From the NCBI GenBank assembly GCA_016946835.1, contig JACVTC010000093.1, positions 1-47,500 of the forward strand: a stretch of DNA of 47,500 nucleotides, written 5' to 3'. Position numbers and translations under genes: made by a program. Positions 1-10,080 of the stretch are shown in pieces. The number at the start of each line of letters is the position of its first letter. The stretch's first letter is position 1. Source of the stretch: Neocallimastix lanati (nom. inval.). Taxonomy: Eukaryota; Neocallimastigomycota; Neocallimastigomycetes; Neocallimastigales; Neocallimastigaceae. Under the pieces are notes generated by a model. The model did no database searches, was not told where the DNA came from, and saw only the letters and a list, made by a program, of their open reading frames with translations.

Positions 1-437
1 AACCCCTAACCCCTACCCCTAACCTAACCCTACCCCTAACCCTAACCCTAACCCCTAACCCCCTACCCCCTAACCCCTAACCCTAACCCTAACCCCTAAC
101 CCTAACCCCTAACCCCTAACCCCTAACCCCTAACCCTAACCCCCCTAACCCCTAACCCTAACCCTAACCCTAACCCCTAACCCCTAACCCTAACCCTAAC
201 CCTAACCCTAACCCTAACCCTAACCCTAACCCCTAACCCTAACCCTAAACCCTAACCCCTAACCCAACCCTAACCCCTAACCCCTAACCCCTAACCCCTA
301 ACCCTAACCCTAACCCCTAACCCTAAACCCCTAACCCCTAACCCTAACCCCTAACCCTAACCCCTAACCCTAAACCCCTAACCCCTAACCCCTAACCCTA
401 ACCCCTAACCTAACCCTAACCCTAACCCCTAACCCTA
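1..437. repeat. Terminal telomere array (mixed CCCTAA / CCCCTAA)
   Basis: The window opens with an uninterrupted array of AACCCT and AACCCCT units, with a few short variants such as AACCT and CTACCCC, ending at about 437 where unique AT-rich DNA begins. The C-rich strand lies 5' on the plus strand, as expected for a left chromosome end, so the G-rich strand is TTAGGG/TTAGGGG. The mixture of five-, six- and seven-base units may reflect an imprecise telomerase template or long-read homopolymer errors; the sequence alone cannot tell. Confidence 0.97.
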
Positions 438-1212
438 AAAAATGAAATATATAATTTAGTTTCTTTTAAAATAATTATATTAGAACTATAAAAATATATC
501 ATTTAATTACTATAAAAAAGAAATTATTTGTAAAGTGAGTGACCTTTAATTATTTATTCTTTTTATTTTTGATTTAAAAAATATTTAATATTTAAATATA
601 TATAAAAAAATATTATATTTAAAAAATTATTATTAATAATTAAGAAAAATTATTTAATTTTATTTATTTTTTATAAAAATTATTAAAATACATATTTTAT
701 GTTATTATAAAGTTTTGACATTATTTTTTTTATAAAAAAGTACTTTTATATTTTCTTTTTTATCATTATAGGTTTATTTTATTATGTTTTGAATACTAAA
801 TGATTAATTAAATATTAATCTTCAAAATCCTTTATAAAAATATTGTTAGTAATAAATATTAATATACTAAATAAATATATATAATATTTAAAGCTTAATA
901 ATTCTTGAAATAAAAATGGTAGTACAATAAATAATATATCTTTTAAATAATATTTCTTAAATGTTTATTTTATTAAAGAATGAATATTTAATAATTAATA
1001 TTTAAATAAATATTCATCTTATTAATAATAATTATGAATAATAAAAAATAGTAATAATATTAAAAGTTATGTACCTCTTGAAATAAAAATAATAAAATAA
1101 TAAATAACATTTTATTTTATTTATTTACATTTATTACTTTTTTTATCAAAATATAATATAAATATTTATTGATTATTATTATTAATTTTACTTATATTTT
1201 ATATATCCACTA
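438..1212. other. Telomere-adjacent AT-rich DNA, no gene seen
   Basis: The stretch is almost entirely A and T, with stops in all frames and no recognisable RNA gene. I see only scattered short AT palindromes and runs. Confidence 0.6.
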
Positions 1213-1955
1213 ATTTCAATAACCCAAAAAATTTCTTTGACCTAAAAAATTCTTTGACCCTAAATTTTTCAATAACCCAAAAAAATTTTTTGACCTAAAA
1301 ATTTTTTGACTCTAAATTTTCTTTGACCCTAAATTTTTCAATAACCCAAAAAAATTTTTTGACCTAAAAAATTCTTTGACCCTAAATTTTTCAATAACCC
1401 AAAAAAATTTTTTGACCTAAAAAATTCTTTGACCCTAAATTTTCTTTGACCCTAAATTTTTCAATAACCCAAAAAAATTCTTTGACCCTAAATTTTTCAA
1501 TAACCCAAAAAAATTCTTTGACCCTAAATTTTTTCAATAACCCAAAAAAATTTTTTGACCTAAAAAATTTTTGACCTAAAAAATTCTTTGACCCTAAATT
1601 TTTTCAATAACCCCTAAAAATTTTTTGACCTAAAAAATTTTTGACCTAAAAAATTCTTTGACCCTAAATTTTTCAATAATCCAAAAAAATTCTTTGACCC
1701 TAAATTTTTCAATAACCCAAAAAAATTCTTTGACCCTAAATTTTTCAATAACCCAAAAAATTTTTTGACCTAAAAAATTCTTTGACCTAAAAAATTCTTT
1801 GACCCTAAATTTTTCAATAACCCAAAAAAATTCTTTGACCCTAAATTTTTCAATAACCCAAAAAAATTTTTTGACCTAAAAATTTTTTGACCTAAAAAAT
1901 TCTTTGACCCTAAATTTTTCAATAACCCAAAAAAATTTTTTGACCTAAAAATTTC
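1213..1955. repeat. Subtelomeric minisatellite with telomere-like words
   Basis: A tandem array is built from 17-18-bp half units. One type carries AATAACCCAAAAA, another CTTTGACCCTAAATTTT, a third TTTTGACCTAAAAA. They usually alternate to give a repeat of about 36 bp, sometimes lengthened by one extra half unit to about 53 or 70 bp. I count 14 AATAACCC-type units (one is AATAATCC). Both words contain CCC flanked by TAA, in the same orientation as the terminal telomere, so descent from degenerate telomeric DNA is possible but unproven. Confidence 0.9.
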
Positions 1956-2530
1956 TAAAGAGAAAGTTGTATTTCAAAATGTATCATAAATTAAATCAAA
2001 TATATATTTAATATTTTATTTAATTTTAAAGATATATTTTTATTTTTTTTATAAAATAAAATAATAATATTTAATATTAATTTTAAATATATATTTTATT
2101 TTTTTTATTTATAATAATTTATTCTTTTCCTTTTTTTTTAATAAAATAAAAAAAGAAATAAGTAAATAAAAATTATATATAAATAAATAATAAATAATAA
2201 ATAAAAAAATAAATAATAAATAAAAATAATAAATAATAAATAAAAATAATAAATAAAAATAATAAATAATAAATAATTAAATAATAAGTAATAAATAAGT
2301 AATAAAAAATAAAAAATAATAAATAATAAATAATAAATAATTAAATAATAAATAATAAATAATAAATAAATAATAATTAAATAATTAAATAATTAAATAA
2401 TAAATAATAAGTAATAAATAAGTAATAAAAAATAATAAATAATAAATAATAGATAATTAATAATTAAATAATAAATAAATAAATAATAATTAAATAATTA
2501 AATAATTAAATAATAAATAATAAATAAATG
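1956..2530. repeat. AT-rich spacer running into AAAT/AAT microsatellite
   Basis: From about 2,160 the DNA becomes a degenerate AATAAATAATAAATAA-type microsatellite about 370 bp long, with a partly duplicated segment carrying AAGTAATAAATAAGTAAT. The preceding 200 bp are unstructured AT-rich DNA. No gene is visible. Confidence 0.75.
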
Positions 2531-3375
2531 CTACAAAAAAAAAAATTAAATAAAAAAATAATAAAATAAAAAAATATATATATTTATAAATTATTTTAAT
2601 TGTTAATTTCTTATTAATTATTTTTATATAATTTATTCGTGGTTATGTACATTAGATATTATTTTATTTTTTAATTATTTAATAATTTTTATAGTTAAAG
2701 ATTTAAATATTTTTATAATCCTAAATGTAGATTAATTATATTGTGTTTAATAAAATACTATTTGATTTTATTTTTTAGTATAAATAATATTTTTATTTAT
2801 TTTTATTTTTTTTTATTCCTTAAAAAAATTAATCATCTAATGTACTCTAAAATAAACTATAATTAAATATTGTTCATTAATATTTTATATTTATTTTTTA
2901 TCTATATATTAATATAATAATTAAAAAAAAAAAAAAGTTTTTTCTTTTCAGCTTTAAAATTAAATTTTGATTAAAAAATTTAAAAAATTAAGTTTTTAAA
3001 AAAATGGCATATCCGAAATTTTATTTTATAATTAATTTAATATAAATCTATAATTAAATTAAAAATTTAAATTTTTTTGGACCAATCGATTTTTAAATAG
3101 AAAAATTTTTCTACTTTGACAAATAAAACCCGCTTTTGCTAAGGGGGTGGTCATTTTTTTTGGTTTTTTATCTATGTGATGGGAAAAAAAAAAAAAAAAA
3201 AAAAAAAAAAATAAATAAAATAAAATTATATAATTATTAAAATTTTAAATAGCGAAATAAAATTTTTGATTGTGGGTTTTTTTTTGGGATAATAATTATT
3301 TTTGGTGCATAGATAATATTTATTTTTTTTTTTAATTTTTTTTTTCTTATTGCAAGCTTTTTACTTTGTAAAAAG
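2531..3375. other. AT-rich spacer with one short GC-richer patch
   Basis: No open frame of note is present. A short patch near 3,127-3,160 contains CCCGC and AAGGGGGTGG and stands out from the surrounding A/T, and a poly(A) run of about 28 bases starts near 3,184. I could not assign a function to either. Confidence 0.5.
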
Positions 3376-3604
3376 TTTAACTTTAGAAAGATAAAAGAAA
3401 TAAATATTTTTCTTTCTTTCTTTCTTTTTTTTTTTTTATTAATTTTTTTTATTATTTTTATTTTAAATTATTTTATTTTAAAAATAAAATAAAAATAAAA
3501 ATAAAAAAAAAAATTAAAAAATGTTGAGAGGAAGAGGGGAAAATTTTTCTTTTTCTTTTTTTTCTATTTTAGAAAAATAAAAGAAATAAATATTTTTCTT
3601 TCTT

Positions 3605-3642
<38 letters not shown>

Positions 3643-4293
3643 TTTTTTTATTTTTATTTTAATTTATTTTATTTTAAAAATAAAATAAAAATAAAAATAA
3701 AAAAAAAAAAATTAAAAAATGATGAAAGGAAGAGGGGAATTTTTTCTTTTTTTTTTTTTTCTATTTTAGAAAAATAAAAGAAATAAATATTTTTCTTTCT
3801 TTCTTTCTTTCTTTTTTTTTTTTAATTTTTTTTTATTTTTATTTTAAATTATTTTATTTTAAAAATAAAATAAAAATAAAAATAAAAAAAAAATTAAAAA
3901 ATGATGAAAGGAAGAGGGGAATTTTTTCTTTTTTCTTTTCTATTTTAGAAAAATAAAAGAAATAAATATTTTTCTTTTTTCTTTCTTTTTTTTTTTTTTT
4001 ATTTTTTTTTTATTTTTATTTTAAAAATAAAATAAAATAAAATTAAAAAAAAAAAAAAATTAAAAAATGATGAAAGGAAGAGGGGAATTTTTTTCTTTTT
4101 TTTTTTTTTTTATTTTAGAAAGATAAACGAAATAATATTTTTCTTTTTTCTTTCTTTTTTTTTTTATTTTTTTTTTTTTTATTTTTATTTTAAATTATTT
4201 TTTAAAAAAAAATAAATTAAATTAAAAAATGATGAAAGGAAGAGGGAAATTTTTTTCTTTTTTTTTTCTACTTTAGAAAGATAAAAGAAATAA

Positions 4294-4329
<36 letters not shown>

Positions 4330-4790
4330 TAATTTTTTTATTATTTTTATTTTAAATTATTTTTAAAAAAAAATAAAATAAAAATAAAAATAAAAAAAAT
4401 TAAAAAATGATGAAATGGAAGAAGGAAATTTTTTTTTCTATTTTAGAAAGATAAAAAGAAAAAATATTTTTCCTTCATTTTTATTTTAATTTTTTATTTT
4501 TATTTTTAATTATTTTTTTTAAAGAATAAAATAAAATAAAAATAAAAAAAAAGTGATGAGAGGGAGGAGATGAATTTTTTTTCTTTTTTTAATTGTAAAA
4601 GGCTAAAATTTTAGAAAATTAAAAACAATAATATATATGTTTTTTATTTAAAAAAAATAAGAAAGAAAGAAAGAAAGGAAAAAAAAATAAAAGAATATAA
4701 GAATTTTTTTTTGTTATCCTTTTTTTGCTTATTAAAAGGCTAAATTTTAGAAAGATAGAAAAAATAATATTTTTTATTATGGTTTTTTCT
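3376..4790. repeat. Subtelomeric satellite, 146-198-bp degenerate tandem repeat
   Basis: About eight or nine units share TTAGAAAGATAAAAGAAATA followed by a CTTT-rich pyrimidine tract, an AAAATAAAA tract, and ATGATGAAAGGAAGAGGGGA with a T-rich tail. The GAAGAGGGGA marker recurs near 3,525, 3,721, 3,901, 4,067, 4,229, 4,407 and 4,553, so unit length falls from about 198 to 146 bp, mainly through changes in the homopolymer tracts. Divergence increases towards the right edge. The array is non-coding. Confidence 0.85.
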
Positions 4791-5078
4791 TTCTTTCATT
4801 TTTATTAAAAAAAAAAAAAATAAAATAAAAAAATTAAATAAAATAAAAAAAATTAAACATTATGGGAAGAAGTATTTTTTTATTATATGTAAATTAATTA
4901 ATTTTTTTTCAAAAATTATTTATTTAAAAAAAGGTCATGAAATGAGTATAACTATCTTTTTTTTATTAAAGACCTTATAATTTTAAATGTCTTAAATTTA
5001 TTTTAAAAAAGTTTTACTTTAAAATATGGATAACCCATTTTTTATTTTTAAAAATAATTATTAAAAAAAAAATAATTA
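4791..5078. other. AT-rich spacer
   Basis: Unstructured AT-rich DNA lies between two tandem arrays. No gene or RNA was recognised. Confidence 0.5.
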
Positions 5079-5232
5079 AAAGTTATAAATTAAAGAATCA
5101 TAAATAAATAATTATTAACGTTTTTTAAAATTATAAATTAAAGAATCATAAATAAATAATTATTAACGTTTATTAAAATTATAAATATTAAAGAATCATA
5201 AATAATAATAAACATTTATTAAAATTATAAAT
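5079..5232. repeat. Three tandem copies of an about 50-bp AT-rich unit
   Basis: The phrase ATTAAAGAATCATAAATAA followed by ATTATTAACGTTT recurs three times with a spacing of about 50 bp; the third copy has small indels. It is non-coding. Confidence 0.8.
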
Positions 5233-5570
5233 AATAAAATAAATTATATAATAGATAATAAATATAATACCTAAATAATACCAAAATATCAATATATATA
5301 ACTAATAATAAAATTTATACAAAATTTTCATTTTAATATGATAATTTTAATATTTATATTAATATATATTGATTGGATTAATGTTTAATTTATAAATAAC
5401 AAATAGTATTTTTTTTAATGCTATTTTCATTGTATTATAACTATAATTTATTAATATTTAATTATGAAATTTAATTAATTATTAATTTTTAAATAACTAT
5501 ATTAAAATATTTTATTTATTAGTTTTTGTTTAATATTTAAATTATTATTATTTAAAAAACTTTTTTTTTT

Positions 5571-5716
5571 TTTTTTTTTTTTTTATTAGATTTTTATTAC
5601 TATATAACCAAAAAAAAAAAGAAAAAAAAAAAAAGAAAAAAAAAGAAGCAAAGCAAAAAAAAAGAAAAAAAAAAAAAAAAAAAAAAAAAAAAGAAAAAAA
5701 AGAAGCAAAGCAAAAA
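5571..5716. repeat. Homopurine A/G tract with duplicated AGAAGCAAAGCAAA
   Basis: After a poly(T) run ending near 5,584, a long A-rich tract holds two copies of AAAAGAAGCAAAGCAAAAAA, near 5,641 and 5,700, separated by nearly pure A with single G. It looks like slippage or expansion. It is non-coding. Confidence 0.75.
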
Positions 5717-6308
5717 AATATATATATATATATATATTATTTTTTTTTTTAAATTTATAAAATATGAAAAACTTATATAAAATTAATTACTTTTAATTCA
5801 GTTTTAAATTTTAAAAAATAATTTTAATTTAGTTTTACGAAATTATTTGAAATTATTAATTAAAAATTTATATTATATAAAATAAAAGCGTTTGTTCTAT
5901 TGTTTATTGTCATTATTTATTTATTTTTAAATATTGTTTAAAATAATAGTTTTATAATTATATTGTTTTTATATTTGCATCATCCCTTTGATAAAACAAA
6001 ATAATAAATAAATTATTTTAAAAACAAATAAATTTTTATGAATCCGTTTTTTTATTTTATTTTATTTTATTAATATAAATAAATTATTTTAAATAAAAGA
6101 ATAAATCCCTTTGTATTAAAATGTAAATTAAAAGTGGACCTATAATATTTTGTTTTATTTTATAATATTTTGTTTTATTTTTTTAATAATAAAGAAATTT
6201 AGAGTATAAATATCTTTTGTTTTTTTTTAAAATATTTTTTCCGTATTAATGAGTATTCGTTTGCAATATTCATTATATCAAAATAAAATAAAATATATTT
6301 AAATAATT
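5717..6308. other. AT-rich spacer, nothing recognised
   Basis: The stretch begins with a short TA dinucleotide run and continues as unstructured AT-rich DNA with stops in every frame. Confidence 0.5.
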
Positions 6309-6775
6309 CGCCCAGAATTCAGGTTTTTTAACCTGTTTTCTGGAATGTCTTTAAACTCTTCCAGTTGACACTTTTGTTAGCTGGACTCTTTTTGATTTAA
6401 ACTCCGGTTCTCACTTTTGATTACTGGAATGTAATCTCTCCGGTTTCCTTTTGGAATGATTTTTTGGTTCCTTTTGGTTTTCAGGATTTCTGTTGTCTTG
6501 CTGAACTCTCCGGTTTACTCTTTGTTGGTTTGCTGGATTCTCTTTCGGTTATTCTTCTGGTTACTTGATTGGTTGTTGGATTCTCGTTTGCTTATTCTCC
6601 AGGGTACTCCTTTGATTCAGAGTTCTTGTCTTTTAGTTCTCTTGTCTATTCTTTGGGTTATTCTGGATTCTTTGGATCCCTTTTTTTGGTTCTCGGTTCT
6701 CCGACCTTACCTTCTTGGGATGTATTTTCTTTATTCTCTATGATTGTTATAATAATTAACAATACTTTTAATTAA
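6309..6775. other. GC-richer, T/G-rich degenerate repeat island
   Basis: About 450 bp stand out sharply from the surrounding A/T DNA. CTGGA, CTCTCCGGTTT and GGATTCTC-type words recur irregularly (for example near 6,340, 6,436, 6,507, 6,537 and 6,574), like a decayed short tandem repeat. Plus-strand frames stay open only because the sequence is poor in A; the predicted peptides (rich in L/F/W or G/S/Y/F) resemble no family I know. A perfect hairpin with a 6-bp stem (CAGGTT/AACCTG) and T4 loop sits at 6,320-6,335, at the left edge. It may be a relic of a repetitive coding sequence or a minisatellite. Confidence 0.55.
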
Positions 6776-7300
6776 TTATTATTTATTTAATAATTAATTA
6801 TTTTATTATTATAATAATCTATTTAATAAACTTATGTATAATTGTTATTATTTATATAATAACAATATTTTTTAATCAAAATTGTTTGATTATTATTTCT
6901 CATAATAATAATCTTCTATAAAATCATGTATTAATTATTATTATTTTCATAATAATAATAATTTTCTATTTTAAAATGTATTATTTATTAACTCATGTAT
7001 TAATTATTATTTCTCATAATAATTATAAACTCATGTATTAATTATTATTTTTATAATAATATTAATTCTTAAAGATTGTATTAATTATTATTTTACAATA
7101 ATAATTACTTAATATTTAAAGTTATTATTCGCTTGCTATAATTATTATTATTTTCTTAATAATAATTCTCTAGAATAGTATAGAATTCTTTGTTACAAAT
7201 AGAATAGTTTAAAAATCTTAGAATAGATTTTAATATCTAAAATAAAAATCTTATTTTCTATTATTATTTGTTTAAAATAATAATAGTCGCTAGAATAGTT
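6776..7300. repeat. Array of imperfect AT palindromes
   Basis: Units of roughly 50-65 bp pair TTAATTATTATT with a mirrored ATAATAATAA across a short loop such as TCTC or TTTTC. They are often introduced by CTCATGTATTAATT, seen near 6,997 and 7,030 with a variant near 6,925. At least six such hairpins can be drawn. No gene is present. Confidence 0.65.
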
Positions 7301-7387
7301 TAATAATTAAACTTCTTGAAAATCAATAATGATTTTTCTTAAATTATATATACATTAATAATGTATTAACTATTTTGATTAATTTTA

Positions 7388-8326
7388 TTAAATAAAATTA
7401 TAACGTTTAAAACCTAACCCTAACCCCTTATTAATATAATCATATGGTGCATAATTATAAGTACTGTCATGTTTATTTAATTTAAAGTTATCATTTTTAT
7501 CTGATTCAAGAGTGAAAGCATGATAAACATTTTTTAATTTATCATTAATTATAATAAAAGAATAATTATACGTCTTTTCATCATTATTAGTATAACTAGC
7601 AATATTAAACGAAATATCTTGTATATTTTGATCATCTTCATCTTGAAATTGGTTGATACAATCTTTAATTTTTGCACATTGAATACCAATAGCCTTATAT
7701 AATTTAGAAAGAGATTCATCATCATTCCATTTTTCTATAAAATCATCTGGTAATTTATTAAATTGATTAATATTAATATTTGAAACATCTTCAGATTTCA
7801 ATGCATTAATAAATTCTATTAATGAGTTATCTTTTTCAATATTTGATGATGTATATAAACTTCCTTTATATTTAGGATCTTGTAATAAATTTGAATCTTC
7901 GGAAGGATTAATCAATGCATTAATTAAATCATTTTCATTAATTATTTTTTTAATTAAATAATCATCCAAAATAATATCATCTTCTCCTTCAATTTCAAAA
8001 ATGCTATAAAATGTGGAAAATGCTAATTTATATATTTTAGAAAACTTTTCAGAAAGTTCATCAGGCTCTAAGTTTCGTAAACTAGGAATTATATCCACAA
8101 TGCTAGCATATTCTTCAGGTTCTCCATTACTTTTAATATTGATTGAGAGTGGGTTTCCATTTTTATCTTTTACTATATTTCCTATAATATTATTGTCTTC
8201 ATAGGGATCGCTCCAAGAACCAGCAGATAAAATTAACAAAGCAATTTGGTCAGGATGATATTCAGGTATTAAGCATGATATTCTAGTGATAAAAATCACT
8301 AAAAGTGAAATAAATATAAATTTCAT
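7388..8326 (-). CDS. Secreted protein of unknown function
   Basis: This single-exon 312-residue frame starts at ATG (8,326). It begins with MKF, a hydrophobic core of about 14 residues and a small-residue cleavage region near residue 18 (ISC-LI), which is a plausible signal peptide. The mature part is acidic and rich in Asn, Asp, Ile and Ser, with only two Cys after the signal region and no membrane segment. I do not recognise a family. The last residues are unusual: codons 300-305 (KGLGLG) are read from the telomere-like sequence at 7,411-7,428, and the stop follows seven codons later. The gene points toward the telomere. A truncated original protein with a new 3' end is my reading, not proof. 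AT-rich flanks show no clear promoter. Confidence 0.7.
   Translation of the reverse strand: MKFIFISLLVIFITRISCLIPEYHPDQIALLILSAGSWSDPYEDNNIIGNIVKDKNGNPLSINIKSNGEPEEYASIVDIIPSLRNLEPDELSEKFSKIYKLAFSTFYSIFEIEGEDDIILDDYLIKKIINENDLINALINPSEDSNLLQDPKYKGSLYTSSNIEKDNSLIEFINALKSEDVSNININQFNKLPDDFIEKWNDDESLSKLYKAIGIQCAKIKDCINQFQDEDDQNIQDISFNIASYTNNDEKTYNYSFIIINDKLKNVYHAFTLESDKNDNFKLNKHDSTYNYAPYDYINKGLGLGFKRYNFI
7411..7428. repeat. Short interstitial telomeric repeat inside a coding 3' end
   Basis: AACCTAACCCTAACCCCT is a three-unit telomeric run in the same orientation as the terminal array at 1-437. It lies in frame within the 3' end of the 312-residue secreted-protein gene and encodes KGLGLG. Such an 18-bp run is very unlikely by chance in DNA this poor in C. 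Confidence 0.9.
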
Positions 8327-8403
8327 TATATATTATATTATAATTTTTTTATAGAAATTAAAAATAAAAATTATATATTTATAAATATAATTTTTTTATT
8401 TAT

Positions 8404-8513
8404 ATGCTATCTACTAATTTTTTCTTTATTTTTATTTTATTTTTTCTTTATTTTTATTTTTATTTTTTTTTTTATTATTTTTTATTTGTTTATTTATTTA
8501 TATATTTATTAAT

Positions 8514-8549
<36 letters not shown>

Positions 8550-8586
8550 ATCTATTTTTTATTTATTTTACTTCATTTTCAAATAA
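8404..8586. repeat. T-rich low-complexity DNA with (TTTA)n tract
   Basis: TTTTATTTT-type DNA leads into a tetranucleotide TTTA run at about 8,513-8,548. An open frame across it (F, Y, L, I only) is a composition artefact, not a gene. Confidence 0.8.
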
Positions 8587-8639
8587 TAAAAATTTTTTTT
8601 AAAAAATTTTATTATAAAAATTGTTTGTAAAATAAAAAA

Positions 8640-10080
8640 AAAAAAAATATTTTGTATTTATATATCTTTCACAAATTATATTTGATTATACACAAATTTA
8701 ATTAATATTTATAATATAAAAGATATACTATTCTATATATATATATATATATTATTAACTATTAATCAAAAATTTTTGTTAAAGTATTCCAATTAATAAA
8801 AATAAGTTATATATATTATTAATTATTGTTACAATTTATTTTAATATATTATACAATAATGAAATGGAAAAAAAAAATTGTAAATAAATGTTTAAATATA
8901 TTTTATAATATTACTAATTAATATTTTTATTTATAAAGCAATTAATGCTATAAAGTAACAATTAAGTAACTACATTAATCTTAATATATAATTCTATATG
9001 TATAAAAATATTTTTAGGTAATCATTTTAATTTTATTTTATATAATTCTCTAATATTTTAGAAAATCAGTTATTTTAATAATATATAAGTAAAAGCTCAT
9101 TTTGAAAAAATAAAAATTATTATATTAATACGTTAATAATTAATATTTTTATTATAAGTATAACCCTTTACCAATTTTGTAATTAATATAAATATAGTAA
9201 AACATATCATATATAATAAAGCAAGTAATTTATGTATTGTATGATTTATATGTTTTAATTACTAATAAAAATAAAAATATATTTTTTTGTATAAAAAAGA
9301 AATAGAAAAATAAACCTTTTTTTCTATAACAATTATTAAATGAAAGAAAATAACAAAAAATATTTAGATTTTATATATTAATATATAATTCATATATCAA
9401 AATCTATATATTGAATTCAAATTAAATATATATATTTATAATATTATTAATTATAAAAAAAAAAAAAAAAAAAAGAAAGAAAATAAAAATCGAAATAGAA
9501 AAATGAACCTTTTTTTTTTTTTTTTCTCTAACAATTATAAAAAAATAACTAAAATTTAAATTTTTATTTTAATTCAATATAAAATATTTTATATTAATAT
9601 ATATTATAATTGATTCAATATAAATTACATATACAAACAGTAATATTTTTATCAATATAAATAAGCAATTTAAAAATCATATTAATCGTTTAAATGAGTG
9701 GATTCATTTTGAATAAAGTAAATTAATAATAAATACTTTTATACATACATATTTTAATATTTTTTTATTATGATTTATTTATTAATAATGAATTAAAATA
9801 TATTAAAGTATTTTCATAAATACTACAAAATATATTTTTGTTTAAATGTATTTATTTAAATATTACTCAAAATAATAATAATTATACTAATAATAATAAT
9901 AATAATTAATATTAAATAATTAAATATATTAATTACATTTTAAAGTTTAAAAATGTTACTATATGTAGTGGCGCATTAGAACATTTTTTGACAATCTTTA
10001 AACTTCAATATTACAAATACAAATGTCCTTTTTTATTTTTTTTTTTTTTTTTTTTACAATTTTTTTTTTAATCTATTTTT
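8640..10080. other. AT-rich intergenic DNA with one local duplication
   Basis: No gene is seen. About 185 bp apart, near 9,297-9,425 and 9,475-9,620, two related segments share GAAATAGAAAAATAAACCTTT or the variant GAAATAGAAAAATGAACCTTT, a T run, CTAACAATTAT and a TATATTAATATAT block, so a diverged tandem duplication is likely. A TA run lies near 8,737-8,751. Confidence 0.5.

Noticed and set aside
8404-8586. Open plus-strand frame of 60 codons made of F, Y, L and I
   Set aside because: It lies in TTTA/TTTTA low-complexity DNA, so the open frame follows from composition.
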